Assembly (NCBI GenBank): GCA_963830385.1
Contig: CAWHMD010000005.1
Coordinates: 1,860,001 to 1,924,000 of the forward strand
Direction: 5' to 3'
Length of the DNA stretch: 64,000 bases
Origin: Bog-532 sp963830385
GTDB taxonomy: Bacteria > Actinomycetota > Actinomycetes > Streptosporangiales > Streptosporangiaceae
The notes under the pieces were generated by a model that was given only the letters and a program-made list of their open reading frames with translations, did no database searches and was not told the DNA's origin. The translations under genes and the position numbers were made by a program. Shown piece after piece: positions 24,514 through 33,195 of the stretch. Positions within the stretch are counted from its first letter, which is position 1. Each line of letters starts with the position of its first letter.

Positions 24514-26412
24514 ATGGACGCTACCCTGGCAGATCCCCTGGTCGGACGGCTGCTTGACGGCCGTTACCAGGTGGAGGGGCAGGTCGCGATGGGGGGCATG
24601 GCCACGGTCTACCGGGCCATGGACACCCGCCTCGACCGCCAGGTGGCGCTCAAGGTCATGCACGCCGACCTGGCCCGGGACGAGGAGTTCGTCCAGCGGT
24701 TCATCGGCGAGGCCAAGGCGGTCGCCCGGCTGTCCCACCCCAACGTGGTCTCCGTGTTCGACCAGGGCCGGGACGGATCGTACCTGTACCTGGCGATGGA
24801 GTACCTGCCCGGCCGCACGCTGCGGAACCTGCTGGACGAGCGCGGCTGGTTCCCGCCGCGCGAGGCGCTGGCCATCATGGTGCCGCTGCTGTCCGGCCTG
24901 GGGGCCGCGCACGCGGCCGGCATCGTGCACCGCGACGTCAAGCCGGAGAACGTGCTGGTCGCGCCGGACGGTCACCTCAAGGTGGTGGACTTCGGCCTGG
25001 CCCGGGCGCTGACCATGACCCACCAGACCCGGACCAACCAGATCATCGGCACCGTCGCCTACCTGGCGCCGGAACAGGTCACCGGGACCGGCGCGGACCC
25101 CCGGACCGACGTCTACGCGGCCGGCATCGTCTTGTTCGAGCTGCTCACCGGGACCAAGCCGCACGTCGGCGAGAGCCCGCTCTCGGTCGCCTACAAGCAC
25201 GTCAACGACGAAGTCCCGGCCCCGTCCCGGCGGGCCGGCGGGATCTCGCCGGAGGTCGACCGGCTGGTGCTGCGGGCGACCAGCCGGGACCCGCGGGGCA
25301 GGCCCGACGACGCCAGCGAGTACCTGCGGTCGGTGCACGACGTGATGCGCGGGCTCGGCACCGACTGGCCGGGCCAGTCGACCGCGCCGGTGGCGGCGGT
25401 CGCGGTGAACGACTGGGCCGGCTACGGCCGCCAGATGCAGTCCCGGATGGGCCCGAACAGCACCCAGGTGCTCAACGGGAACGGCTGGCCGGGCGCCCCC
25501 GGGTCGTACGCGCCCGAGCAGTATCAGCCACCGGAGCCACGGTCGCGGCGCCGGATCGCGGCGTGGGTGGCGCTGGCGGCGGTCGTGCTGGCCGCGGCCG
25601 GGGTGAGCGGCTGGTGGTTCACGATGGACCAGGCCAAGGTGCCCTCGGTGGCCGGCCTGACCGAGAGCGCGGCGGTCAGGGAGCTGCGGGGCGACGGGTT
25701 CACGGTCCGGCAGGCGACCGCGATCAACGACAACAGCGTCAAGGCCGGGTCGGTCATCCGGACCGTGCCCGCGATCGGCGCCCGGGTCCACAAGGGCGCG
25801 TCGATCACGCTGGTCCCGTCGGCCGGCCCCAAGACGATCAAGGTGCCCGACGTCAGCGGCCAGCAGCTCGCCGACGCCGAGGGCGCGCTGCGCCAGTCCG
25901 GGCTGACCGTCGGCCAGGTGCACAAGGTCGCCTCCTCCTCGGTGGACGCGGGGATCGTGGTCACCACCTCCCCCGCCCCCGGGCTGCTGTGGCCGCAGCC
26001 CAAGCCGGTGGCGATCTCGGTCAGCGCGGGCCCGCCGCTGCCCGACTTCGTCGGCCAGAACCAGCAGGCCATCCAGCAGTGGGCGTCCCAGAACGGCATC
26101 CAGCTGAACGTCCAGCAGGCCAGCAACAGCGACCAGCCGCAGGGCACGATCACCTCCCAGTCCCCCGCCCCGAACACCCCGATCACCCAGAACGAGACCG
26201 TAACGATCATGGTGTCGCCCGGGCCGCCCGAGGTGTCGATCCCGAACGTGGACGGCCAGAACATCAACGACGCCCGGAACGCGCTGCACCAGCTCGGCTT
26301 CAAGGTGACGGTGAAGAAGTTCGGCCCGTTCAACAAGGTGTTCAACTACAGCCCCAACGGGCAGGCCCCCAAGGGCAGCACGATCACCCTGTACACCGGC
26401 TTCGGTTTCTGA
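24514..26412 (+). CDS. PASTA-domain Ser/Thr protein kinase (PknB-like)
   Basis: 632 aa, single-pass. Kinase domain at about residues 17-285: glycine loop VAMGGMATVYRA, catalytic Lys in VALKVM, catalytic loop IVHRDVKPENVLV, DFG in VVDFGLARA, activation segment with several Thr, and GTVAYLAPEQV. The juxtamembrane linker is followed by a TM helix (about 348-371) and four extracellular PASTA repeats that each start near VPSV/VPDV/LPDF/IPNV and run to the C-terminus. PASTA domains bind muropeptides or lipid II, so it probably links cell-wall state to growth. Its stop is directly followed by the nfo start. Confidence 0.95.
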   Translation: MDATLADPLVGRLLDGRYQVEGQVAMGGMATVYRAMDTRLDRQVALKVMHADLARDEEFVQRFIGEAKAVARLSHPNVVSVFDQGRDGSYLYLAMEYLPGRTLRNLLDERGWFPPREALAIMVPLLSGLGAAHAAGIVHRDVKPENVLVAPDGHLKVVDFGLARALTMTHQTRTNQIIGTVAYLAPEQVTGTGADPRTDVYAAGIVLFELLTGTKPHVGESPLSVAYKHVNDEVPAPSRRAGGISPEVDRLVLRATSRDPRGRPDDASEYLRSVHDVMRGLGTDWPGQSTAPVAAVAVNDWAGYGRQMQSRMGPNSTQVLNGNGWPGAPGSYAPEQYQPPEPRSRRRIAAWVALAAVVLAAAGVSGWWFTMDQAKVPSVAGLTESAAVRELRGDGFTVRQATAINDNSVKAGSVIRTVPAIGARVHKGASITLVPSAGPKTIKVPDVSGQQLADAEGALRQSGLTVGQVHKVASSSVDAGIVVTTSPAPGLLWPQPKPVAISVSAGPPLPDFVGQNQQAIQQWASQNGIQLNVQQASNSDQPQGTITSQSPAPNTPITQNETVTIMVSPGPPEVSIPNVDGQNINDARNALHQLGFKVTVKKFGPFNKVFNYSPNGQAPKGSTITLYTGFGF

Positions 26413-27255
26413 GTGGGGCGGCCCGGCCCGCTGATCGGCGCCCACGTGCCGGTCGCGGGCGGCCTGGCGGCCGGCGGCCTGCGGTACGCGGCGGCGGTCG
26501 GGGCCGAGGCCATCCAGCTGTTCGTGGCCAACCCGCGGTCCTGGGCCACCGCGCCCGGTGACCCCGGCCAGGACGAGGCGCTGCGGGCGGCGGCCGTACC
26601 GATCTACGTGCACGCGTCGTACCTGATCAACTTGGGCTCCACCGACGAGCTGACCGCCGCCCGGTCAATCTCGGCGCTGGACCACGCGCTGCGCCGGGGC
26701 GCCGAGATCGGTGCCCGCGGGGTGGTGGTGCACACCGGGTCCGCGGTCGGCGCCGACCGGGACACCGCGCTCGGCCAGGTGGCGCGGGGCCTGCTGCCAT
26801 TGCTCGACAAGCTCGGCGACGACGACCCGGACCTGCTGCTGGAGCCGATGGCCGGCCAGGGCCAGATGCTGTGCGCGGACCTGGGCGAGCTGGCCGGTTA
26901 CCTCGACACGCTGGGCTGGCATCCGCGCGCGTGCGTGTGCCTGGACACCTGCCACGTGTTCGCGGCCGGGCACGACCTGACCGCCCCGGACGGCCCGGCC
27001 GCCCTGGTCCGCGCGCTCGGCGACGCAGCCGGCCGGATCCGGCTGGTGCACGCCAACGACTCCGCCACCGGGTGCGGATCGCGCCGGGACCGGCACGCCA
27101 ACATCGGCGCCGGCCAGATCGGGGCGGCGCCGATCGGCGAGCTGTTGCGCCAGCCGGCGCTGGCGGACGCGCCGTTCGTGGTGGAGACGCCCGGTGGCGA
27201 GCAGGCCCACGCGGCCGACGTCGCCACCCTCAAGGCGCTACGCGATCCCGCATAG
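26413..27255 (+). CDS. nfo: Endonuclease IV-type AP endonuclease
   Basis: 280 aa TIM-barrel metalloenzyme cleaving abasic sites. Starts with IGAHVPVAGGLAAGG. The zinc ligands are visible in VHASYLINLGS, VVVHTGSAVG, LLLEPMAGQG, CVCLDTCHVFAAGHDL and LVHANDSATGCGSRRDRH. The GTG start abuts the kinase TGA with no gap (TGAGTG), so expression should be coupled to the PASTA kinase. Its last 18 bases overlap the convergent methyltransferase gene. Confidence 0.95.
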   Translation: MGRPGPLIGAHVPVAGGLAAGGLRYAAAVGAEAIQLFVANPRSWATAPGDPGQDEALRAAAVPIYVHASYLINLGSTDELTAARSISALDHALRRGAEIGARGVVVHTGSAVGADRDTALGQVARGLLPLLDKLGDDDPDLLLEPMAGQGQMLCADLGELAGYLDTLGWHPRACVCLDTCHVFAAGHDLTAPDGPAALVRALGDAAGRIRLVHANDSATGCGSRRDRHANIGAGQIGAAPIGELLRQPALADAPFVVETPGGEQAHAADVATLKALRDPA

Positions 27256-28011
27256 CAGGCGGTTGTTACCGCGCTGCCACAAGGTGCCGATCTCGGCGAA
27301 GCCGGCCGCTCGCAGCGCGTCCACGTGGGTCTGCAGCAGGACGGTCTCCGAGCCGTGGTGGTTGGCTTCCACCCGGCGCCGGTCCCGCTCGGCGGCGGCG
27401 CCGGCCAGCACCGGGTCGGCCGCGGCCGACTGCCACCAGGCCTCCCAGTCCTCGCCGTGACCACGCGGGAACCGGCGCTGGTCCTCGCGCTCGACCAGAT
27501 CGCGCTCCAGGCGGGCCAGGGCCGGCGCGGTGGCCGGGTCCGAGCCGAAATGGTCACCGTCCAGCAGCAGCCCGCCCGGCCGGAGGACCTGGGCCAGCTC
27601 GGTGTACAGGGCGCGCAGTTGCGGTTCGGTGAGCCAGTGCAGGGCGGTCGTGCTGACCGCGGCGTCGGCCGGGCCCGGCAGCCGGGCCGACCAGCCCGGG
27701 CGGCTCAGGTCCAGGTCGGTGAACTGCAGCCCCGGACGGTCGCCGTACGCGGCCCGGCCCAGGGACAGGGTCACCGGGTCGGCGTCGATCGCGACCACGG
27801 TGGCCTGGGGCAGACGGTCCAGCAGCCGGACCGACAGCGAGCCCGGGCCACAGCCGAGGTCGAGCACGACCGGGTCCTTGCGGCCGGTGCCCACCTCGAT
27901 CGCGTCCAGCAGGATCGTGAACCGTTCCTCGCGGTCGGGCAGGTACACCTCCTGCTGGCGCTCCCAGCGGTCGATCCAGCTGCGGGCCACGTCCTGGGTC
28001 AGTTCGGGCAT
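27238..28011 (-). CDS. Class I SAM-dependent methyltransferase
   Basis: 257 aa. SAM-binding motif I VVLDLGCGPGSLSVRLL near residues 48-64, motif II acid VVAIDADP, and the motif IV-like ADAAVSTTALHWL, where the trans-aconitate/UbiE-type branch has a similar LHW. Substrate unknown. ATG 28011 follows GGAGGA by 8 bases. Divergent from the CGNR gene across a 76-base gap that holds a perfect palindrome, so it is probably controlled with that gene. Confidence 0.87.
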   Translation of the reverse strand: MPELTQDVARSWIDRWERQQEVYLPDREERFTILLDAIEVGTGRKDPVVLDLGCGPGSLSVRLLDRLPQATVVAIDADPVTLSLGRAAYGDRPGLQFTDLDLSRPGWSARLPGPADAAVSTTALHWLTEPQLRALYTELAQVLRPGGLLLDGDHFGSDPATAPALARLERDLVEREDQRRFPRGHGEDWEAWWQSAAADPVLAGAAAERDRRRVEANHHGSETVLLQTHVDALRAAGFAEIGTLWQRGNNRLLCGIA

Positions 28012-28029
28012 GCCGATCCTCCGTCTTCG

Positions 28030-28057
28030 TCACTGTCTATAATTGCTTAGACAGTGA
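28030..28057. promoter_or_regulatory. Perfect palindromic operator between methyltransferase and CGNR genes
   Basis: TCACTGTCTA-TAATTGCT-TAGACAGTGA: exact 10-bp arms around 8 AT-rich bases. A consensus TATAAT (28038-28043) lies across the left arm and centre. It fills the middle of the 76-base divergent gap and so would occlude both promoters. Probable binding site of the CGNR protein or another local dimeric repressor. Confidence 0.65.
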
Positions 28058-28074
28058 CAACCTAACCCGAGAGA

Positions 28075-28080
28075 TATAAC
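28075..28080 (+). promoter_or_regulatory. -10 box of the CGNR gene, leaderless geometry
   Basis: TATAAC, seven bases before GTG 28088. Predicted +1 is the base before the start codon. The palindromic operator ends 17 bases upstream, over the -35 position. Confidence 0.5.
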
Positions 28081-28087
28081 TGGTCAA

Positions 28088-28708
28088 GTGAACTTCAACA
28101 GTCACACGGACGCCGTCCTGGCCGTGACCGTGGCTTTGGTCAACGCGCTCACCCCGGGCCGCGCGCACGGGCGGCCGTATCAGCCACCGGCCGGGGACCA
28201 GCGGGCCGAGGCGGCCCGGGACGCCCTCAACGCCGACGGGGTGGCCCGGGCCCGGCCGGTCTCGGCCACCGAGGCGAACGAGCTGGCCGCGGTGGCGGAC
28301 GAACTGCGGCAGGTGTTCGCGGCGGTGGCCGCGGGCGACGTGGACCAGGCGGCGACCCGGGTCAACGAGCTGCTGGCACGGACCGGTGCCCATCCGTACC
28401 TGGAAAGGCACGACGACGAGCCGTGGCACCTGCATTTCCACGGCACCGACGAGGGCCTCGCAACCGGCTGGGCGGCCGGCTGCGCGGCCGGGCTGGCCGT
28501 GGTGCTGGGCGGTCCCGAATGGGGCCGCCTGGGCGTGTGCACCGCCCCCCGCTGCGACCGGGTGTACGTGGACACCTCCCGCAACGGCACCCGCCGGTTC
28601 TGCTCCACCACCTGCCAGAACCGGGTCAAGGCGGCCACCTTCCGGGAACGGAAAGCGGAGTCGGCTGGTTGTGATGACGGGGCAGATAACCAGTTGCCCG
28701 CCTCTTGA
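28088..28708 (+). CDS. CGNR zinc-finger regulator (ABATE domain)
   Basis: 206 aa. An N-terminal ligand-binding-like ABATE region (about residues 1-140, LAVTVALVNALTPG) is followed by the C-terminal CGNR zinc ribbon, with ligands in LGVCTAPRCDRVYVDTS and RRFCSTTCQNRVKAATFR (four Cys). Such proteins are transcription factors found mostly in actinobacteria. The MFS exporter follows after 51 bases, a frequent pairing, and the palindrome upstream is a candidate autoregulatory site. Confidence 0.9.
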   Translation: MNFNSHTDAVLAVTVALVNALTPGRAHGRPYQPPAGDQRAEAARDALNADGVARARPVSATEANELAAVADELRQVFAAVAAGDVDQAATRVNELLARTGAHPYLERHDDEPWHLHFHGTDEGLATGWAAGCAAGLAVVLGGPEWGRLGVCTAPRCDRVYVDTSRNGTRRFCSTTCQNRVKAATFRERKAESAGCDDGADNQLPAS

Positions 28709-28759
28709 GCAGGCAGTTAGCCTCTAGCGGCTCCCGTTTGAAAGCGATCGGATCTTCTC

Positions 28760-30025
28760 ATGTCACGGCTCGCCCGTCGGTTCCCGGTGCTCGCTCGCCG
28801 GGATTTCCTGCTGTTGCTGGCGGACCGGCTGATCGCACCGGGAGCGCTGGCCTTTTCCATCGTGGGCGTGTCGTTCGCGGTGCTGGACGCGGGCGGCACA
28901 CCCGCCGACCTGTCCTACGTGATAGCCGCGCAGCTCGCCCCCTGCCTGGTGTTCTGCCTGCTGGGCGGGGTCATCGCCGACCGCATCGCGCCGCAGCGGG
29001 TCGTCGCCGCGTCGAACCTGCTGGTCGCGGTGGGCGAGGGTACGTTCGGCGTGCTGGTGCTGACCGGCAAGCCCCAGCTCTGGCAGATGATGCTGCTGGA
29101 GGTGGTGACCGGGTCGGGGATCGCCACGTTCTACCCGGCCTCCCAGGCCCTGCTGCCGACGCTGGTCCCGGCCGGGGAGCTGCAGCAGGCCAGCGCGCTC
29201 AGCCGGCTGGCCATGAACATGGCCATGATGACCGGGGCAGCGGTGGCCGGGGTCGTGGTGGCCGCGATCGGGGCGGGCTGGGCGCTGACATTCTGCGGCG
29301 CCGGGGTGGCGGCGACCGTGCCGTTCCTGCTCAGCATCCGGGCCCGGCCGGTCCGCACCCCGGCCGCGTCCAGCGTGCTCCGGGACCTGCGGGAAGGCTG
29401 GTCGGAGTTCCGCTCGCACACCTGGCTGTGGGTCATCGTGGCTCAGTACTGCCTGGTCATGATGGCCTGGTTCGGCGGGTTCGAGGTGCTCGGCCCGGTG
29501 GTGGCCAAGCAGCACCTGGGCGGCCCGGCCGCGTGGGGCGCGATCATGGCCGCCCAGTCGGTCGGCCTGGTCGCGGGCGGCCTGCTGTCGCTCTGGCGGG
29601 CCCCCCGGCGCCCGATGCGGCTGGTGGCGGCGGTCGGCGTGGTGCTGGCGCTGACCCCGCTGGCGCTGGCCATGCTGTGGCCGCTGCCGCTGGTGTGTGT
29701 GGTGGCGTTCGTGGTCGGCGCGGCCACCGAGTACATGATGGTGGTCTGGACGGTCGCGATGGCCCGCAACATCCGGCCCGAGGCACTGGCCCGGGCCTCC
29801 GGCTACGACGGCCTCGGCTCGATGGCCGCCACCCCGATCGGGGCGCTGATCGCCGGGCCGACCGCCACCGCCATCGGGGTGCGCAAGACCCAGTACGGCG
29901 CGGCGGCGCTGATCGCGGCGGTGTCCCTGCTGGCGCTGCTCCCCCGGGACGTGCGGCTGCGCACGAACGCCCCGGACCCGGTGGCCGAGCCCGACCCGGC
30001 GGCCGTGGTGGCCGCCGGGTCCTAG
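28760..30025 (+). CDS. MFS exporter (EntS/MFS_3-like)
   Basis: 421 aa transporter with 10-12 hydrophobic segments. The loop after TM2 carries GGVIADRIAPQRVVA, the MFS motif A region. The central cytoplasmic loop (LRDLREGWSEFRSHTWLW) is typical of the MFS_3 drug/siderophore exporter branch. Substrate unknown. Gene order with the CGNR regulator suggests that the regulator controls it. ATG 28760; no strong ribosome binding site is seen. Confidence 0.88.
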   Translation: MSRLARRFPVLARRDFLLLLADRLIAPGALAFSIVGVSFAVLDAGGTPADLSYVIAAQLAPCLVFCLLGGVIADRIAPQRVVAASNLLVAVGEGTFGVLVLTGKPQLWQMMLLEVVTGSGIATFYPASQALLPTLVPAGELQQASALSRLAMNMAMMTGAAVAGVVVAAIGAGWALTFCGAGVAATVPFLLSIRARPVRTPAASSVLRDLREGWSEFRSHTWLWVIVAQYCLVMMAWFGGFEVLGPVVAKQHLGGPAAWGAIMAAQSVGLVAGGLLSLWRAPRRPMRLVAAVGVVLALTPLALAMLWPLPLVCVVAFVVGAATEYMMVVWTVAMARNIRPEALARASGYDGLGSMAATPIGALIAGPTATAIGVRKTQYGAAALIAAVSLLALLPRDVRLRTNAPDPVAEPDPAAVVAAGS

Positions 30026-30058
30026 CCCGGGTCAGCAGCGCCGGCCAGCGGGGCCCGG

Positions 30059-31102
30059 TCAGCCGAAGAAGGGCTCGGCCTCGGCGTAGCGCTCGGGCGG
30101 GACGGTCTTGAGCTCGGCAGTCGCCTCCGACAGCGGCACCCGGATGATGTCGGTGGCGCGCAGGGCGACCATGTTCCCGAACGCACCGTCGTGCACGGCG
30201 TCGATCGCGTGCACGCCGAACCGGGTGGCCAGCACCCGGTCGAACGCGGTCGGAGTGCCGCCGCGCTGGATGTGCCCGAGCACCGCGGTGCGGGCCTCCT
30301 TGCCGGTGCGCTGCTCGATCTGGTCGGCCAGCAGCTGGCCGATGCCGCGGTTGGCCAGCCTTGCGTGACCGAACGAGTCGACGCCCTGGTCCTCGGCCGC
30401 GAACTCCTCGTCGGCGGGCTGCGCGCCCTCGGCCACGACCACGATCGGCGAGTACCGGGTCTGGAAGCGGTGCTCGACGTACTTGCAGACCTGCTCGATG
30501 CTGAACGGCTTCTCGGGGATGAGGATGACGTTGGCCCCGCCCGCCAGGCCCGCGTGCAACGCGATCCAGCCCGCGTGCCGCCCCATCACCTCGACGATCA
30601 GCGCGCGGTGGTGGCTCTCAGCCGTGGTGTGCAGGCGGTCGATGGCCTCCATGGCGATGTTGACCGCGGTGTCGAAGCCGAACGTGTAGTCGGTGGCGCC
30701 CAGGTCGTTGTCGATGGTCTTGGGTACCCCGACCACGTTCACGCCCTCGGCGTACAGCTTGGTCGCCGCGCCCAGCGTGTCCTCGCCACCGATCGCGATC
30801 AGCGCGTCCACCCCGAGGCCGGCCAGGTTGTCCTTGATCCGCTCGGCGCCGGACGGGCCGCTGCCACCGCCGGCGAAGGGGTTCGTCCGGGACGTCCCCA
30901 GGATCGTCCCGCCGCGGGGCAGGATGCCGCGGACGGCCTGGACGTCCAGGGGGACCGTGTCCCCCTCGAGCGGACCGCGCCAGCCGTCGCGGAAGCCGAC
31001 AAACTCATACCCGTACTCCTGGACGCCCTTGCGGACGACGGCACGGATCACAGCATTCAGGCCGGGACAGTCTCCGCCCCCGGTGAGGACTCCCACTCTC
31101 AT
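30059..31102 (-). CDS. pfkA: 6-phosphofructokinase, group III, with pyrophosphate-type residues
   Basis: 347 aa enzyme of upper glycolysis. Starts MRVGVLTGGGDCPGLNAVIR. Fructose-6-P site TIDND at 129-133, MGRHAGWIALHAGLAGG, and GHIQRGGTPTAFDR are intact. The phosphoryl-donor loop is GGED (105-108), and PKTIDND has Lys128. In this family Asp after GG(D/E), and Lys in this position, mark PPi-using enzymes, while ATP enzymes have Gly at the former. Donor prediction is an inference. ATG 31102 is favoured by a -10 box seven bases ahead. Confidence 0.95.
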   Translation of the reverse strand: MRVGVLTGGGDCPGLNAVIRAVVRKGVQEYGYEFVGFRDGWRGPLEGDTVPLDVQAVRGILPRGGTILGTSRTNPFAGGGSGPSGAERIKDNLAGLGVDALIAIGGEDTLGAATKLYAEGVNVVGVPKTIDNDLGATDYTFGFDTAVNIAMEAIDRLHTTAESHHRALIVEVMGRHAGWIALHAGLAGGANVILIPEKPFSIEQVCKYVEHRFQTRYSPIVVVAEGAQPADEEFAAEDQGVDSFGHARLANRGIGQLLADQIEQRTGKEARTAVLGHIQRGGTPTAFDRVLATRFGVHAIDAVHDGAFGNMVALRATDIIRVPLSEATAELKTVPPERYAEAEPFFG

Positions 31103-31109
31103 GGGGCCA

Positions 31110-31115
31110 ACCTTA
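31110..31115 (-). promoter_or_regulatory. -10 box of pfkA, leaderless geometry
   Basis: Minus-strand TAAGGT seven bases before ATG 31102. No Shine-Dalgarno is present. Confidence 0.5.
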
Positions 31116-31158
31116 GTGGGCTGGCCGGTGGGCTGGGTTACAGTTCGCGATCCCTGGG

Positions 31159-32199
31159 TCAGCCGGTGTAGCTGTAGTACGCGACATGGCTGATATCGAT
31201 CTGGGCGGACGAGTTGGGGGCGGCACTTTCGCCGTTGAGGGCCGACTCGTTCTGGATGACCCAGTCCATCGGGACGCTGGGGACGCCGTTGGCGGTGGAG
31301 CCGATCAGCTTCCCGTCCAGGTAGAACGAGAGCCGCTGGGGCGTCCAGTCGATCTCCGTGGTGTGCCAGCTGGTCCAGCCGGCGTCGGCGTCGAACGACT
31401 GCTGCGGAGCATCGCCGTAGTGGACGTAGGCGGAGATGCCCAGGTCCCACTCGTTCTCCGGATAGTCGACCTCGAAGCTGTTCGTGTCCTGGTCACCGTT
31501 CGAGGGCCAGAGCAGATGAGCCGACTTGTAGCCGACGGCCGCCTTGGACACCCGGAACGTCTCGACGTACTTGCCGTACTTCCGGCCCTGAGCGGCCAGT
31601 GGTACCAGCGCCGCGGAATGAACCGGGCCGCTGGCACCGCGCCACATTTTCATGTGCAGCTCGCCGCCGGAGATCCAGACCGTGGTGGCCGGGTCGTAGT
31701 ACCCGCCGACCGGGAGCCCGCGCTGGGTGGCGGTGTCCGGCCACCCCGACGGGTAGGCGCCCCACTGGCTCTGCAGGCCCGACGGAAGATCCGGGGCGTT
31801 GACGCTCGAACCGTTGCCACCGCCGCCGAATGAGCCCCGCGGCGCATTCCGCGTGAAGTTGCTGGACCAGGCCAGCCGGAACGGGCCACCGGTGGCCGGC
31901 GTCGGCGCAGGCGGCGACGGCTCGCCGGGGGACGGCTGGCTCATGGGTGACGGCCTGCTACTGCCGGGGGCATGCGCCGGGAATTCCTTCACCAGGACGG
32001 GGGCTGAGCTGCTGCCGGCCGGCGCCTGGGCCGCGAACTCCTTGACCAGGACCGGGGCGGGGGTCTGGTTCTCCATGACCGCCTGGGCAGCCAGCATCAC
32101 GGCCGGGCCGTTGACGTCGTGCGCGGCGGGCGCAAGAACGCAAACAACAGGGCCGAGCAGCACCGCCGCCAGGACGGCGAAGAACAGCTTCCGCATCAT
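31159..32199 (-). CDS. Secreted glycoside hydrolase family 16-type protein
   Basis: 346 aa. Signal peptide MMRKLFFAVLAAVLLGPVVC with Ala-rich cleavage region, then a linker containing APVLVKEF twice, a Pro/Ser-rich stretch, and a C-terminal beta-jellyroll domain (about 125-346). The catalytic ExDxxE is visible in SFEVDYPENEW near residues 243-248, preceded by GYKSAHLLWPS. GH16 enzymes cleave beta-glucans and related polysaccharides; substrate not deducible. Start chosen at the first Met of MMRK, since the upstream extension is Cys-rich and lacks signal character. Extracellular. Confidence 0.85.
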   Translation of the reverse strand: MMRKLFFAVLAAVLLGPVVCVLAPAAHDVNGPAVMLAAQAVMENQTPAPVLVKEFAAQAPAGSSSAPVLVKEFPAHAPGSSRPSPMSQPSPGEPSPPAPTPATGGPFRLAWSSNFTRNAPRGSFGGGGNGSSVNAPDLPSGLQSQWGAYPSGWPDTATQRGLPVGGYYDPATTVWISGGELHMKMWRGASGPVHSAALVPLAAQGRKYGKYVETFRVSKAAVGYKSAHLLWPSNGDQDTNSFEVDYPENEWDLGISAYVHYGDAPQQSFDADAGWTSWHTTEIDWTPQRLSFYLDGKLIGSTANGVPSVPMDWVIQNESALNGESAAPNSSAQIDISHVAYYSYTG

Positions 32200-32330
32200 G
32201 CACCAGCGATGGCCGACTCGATTCTCGTTCGAACAGGTGTTCCAACACGAGCACCGTAGCTGAGACGCCACCGGTCGTCAAACACCCGCTCTCGTCGCGT
32301 CAACTCTAGTGGCTGGCTGGGTGGCTGGGG

Positions 32331-33068
32331 TTAAAGTTCGCCATCCGTCAGCGGTTCGTCCTTGACTGGCTCGTCTTCGAGGGGCTGGCCGGCCGCGATC
32401 TTCTCCTTGGCGGTCTGGGCGTACATGGCCACGCTCTGCTGGCCGGAGAGCTTTTCGATGGTCCGCATGATCTCGTCGGTGACCTCACGCAGCGCAAGGC
32501 GGTCCGACTCCATGCCGTAGTACCGGGAGAAGTCGAGCGGCTCGCCGTAGCGGACGCCGGGCCGGATACCGAAGCTCGGCCGGGTCTGGCCCGGCGGCAT
32601 GAACTCGAACGTGTTGATCATCGCGCACGGGATCACCGGGACCCGGGCCTCGAGGGCGAGCCGGGCCACGCCGGTCTTGCCGCGGTACAGCCGCCCGTCC
32701 GGGCTGCGGGTGCCCTCCGGGTAGATGCCGAGCAGGTTCCCCTCGGCCAGGACCCGCAGGGCGGTCCGCATGGCGCGCTCGCTGGCCGCGCCGCCGCCGC
32801 GGTCGATCGGGATCTGGCCCAGCGCGCTGAAGAAGGCACGGCTGATGAAGCCCTTCAGCCCGCGGCCGGTGAAGTACTCGGCCTTGGCCAGGTAGAGCAC
32901 CTGACGGCGGAGCGGGAGAGGGCCGAAGAAGTGGTCGGAGAACGACAGGTGGTTGCTGGCGATGATGGCCGGCCCCCGCTGGGGTACGTTCTGCGCGCCC
33001 TCCGCCGTCGGGCGGAAGATGATCTTGAGCGCCACCCCGAGGGTGAGCTGCGCCAGTTTGTAGTACAC
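32331..33068 (-). CDS. PlsC-type 1-acylglycerol-3-phosphate acyltransferase
   Basis: 245 aa from GTG 33068 (TTG 33074 also possible). Acyltransferase block I is SNHLSFSDHFF (NHxxxxD-like: His with Asp five residues on), block III IYPEGTRSPDGRLYRGKTG, block IV VPVIPCAMINT. Probably membrane-associated phospholipid synthesis. The C-terminal 50 residues are charged and variable. A GAATAT box six bases before GTG 33068 supports that start. Confidence 0.9.
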   Translation of the reverse strand: MYYKLAQLTLGVALKIIFRPTAEGAQNVPQRGPAIIASNHLSFSDHFFGPLPLRRQVLYLAKAEYFTGRGLKGFISRAFFSALGQIPIDRGGGAASERAMRTALRVLAEGNLLGIYPEGTRSPDGRLYRGKTGVARLALEARVPVIPCAMINTFEFMPPGQTRPSFGIRPGVRYGEPLDFSRYYGMESDRLALREVTDEIMRTIEKLSGQQSVAMYAQTAKEKIAAGQPLEDEPVKDEPLTDGEL

Positions 33069-33074
33069 GCCCAA

Positions 33075-33080
33075 ATATTC
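33075..33080 (-). promoter_or_regulatory. -10 box of the PlsC-type gene, leaderless geometry
   Basis: Minus-strand GAATAT six bases before GTG 33068, so +1 coincides with the start codon. The box lacks the first T. Confidence 0.4.
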
Positions 33081-33195
33081 CCACGTTCGGCGGTGTTTTT
33101 AACCTGACGCGGGATGCGATCTGGGCGCCCGCGTGCGACGATGCTTGGCACTGGTTCGAATCATTTTTACCCTGAGCCTCGAGCGGGGGAGGAGC

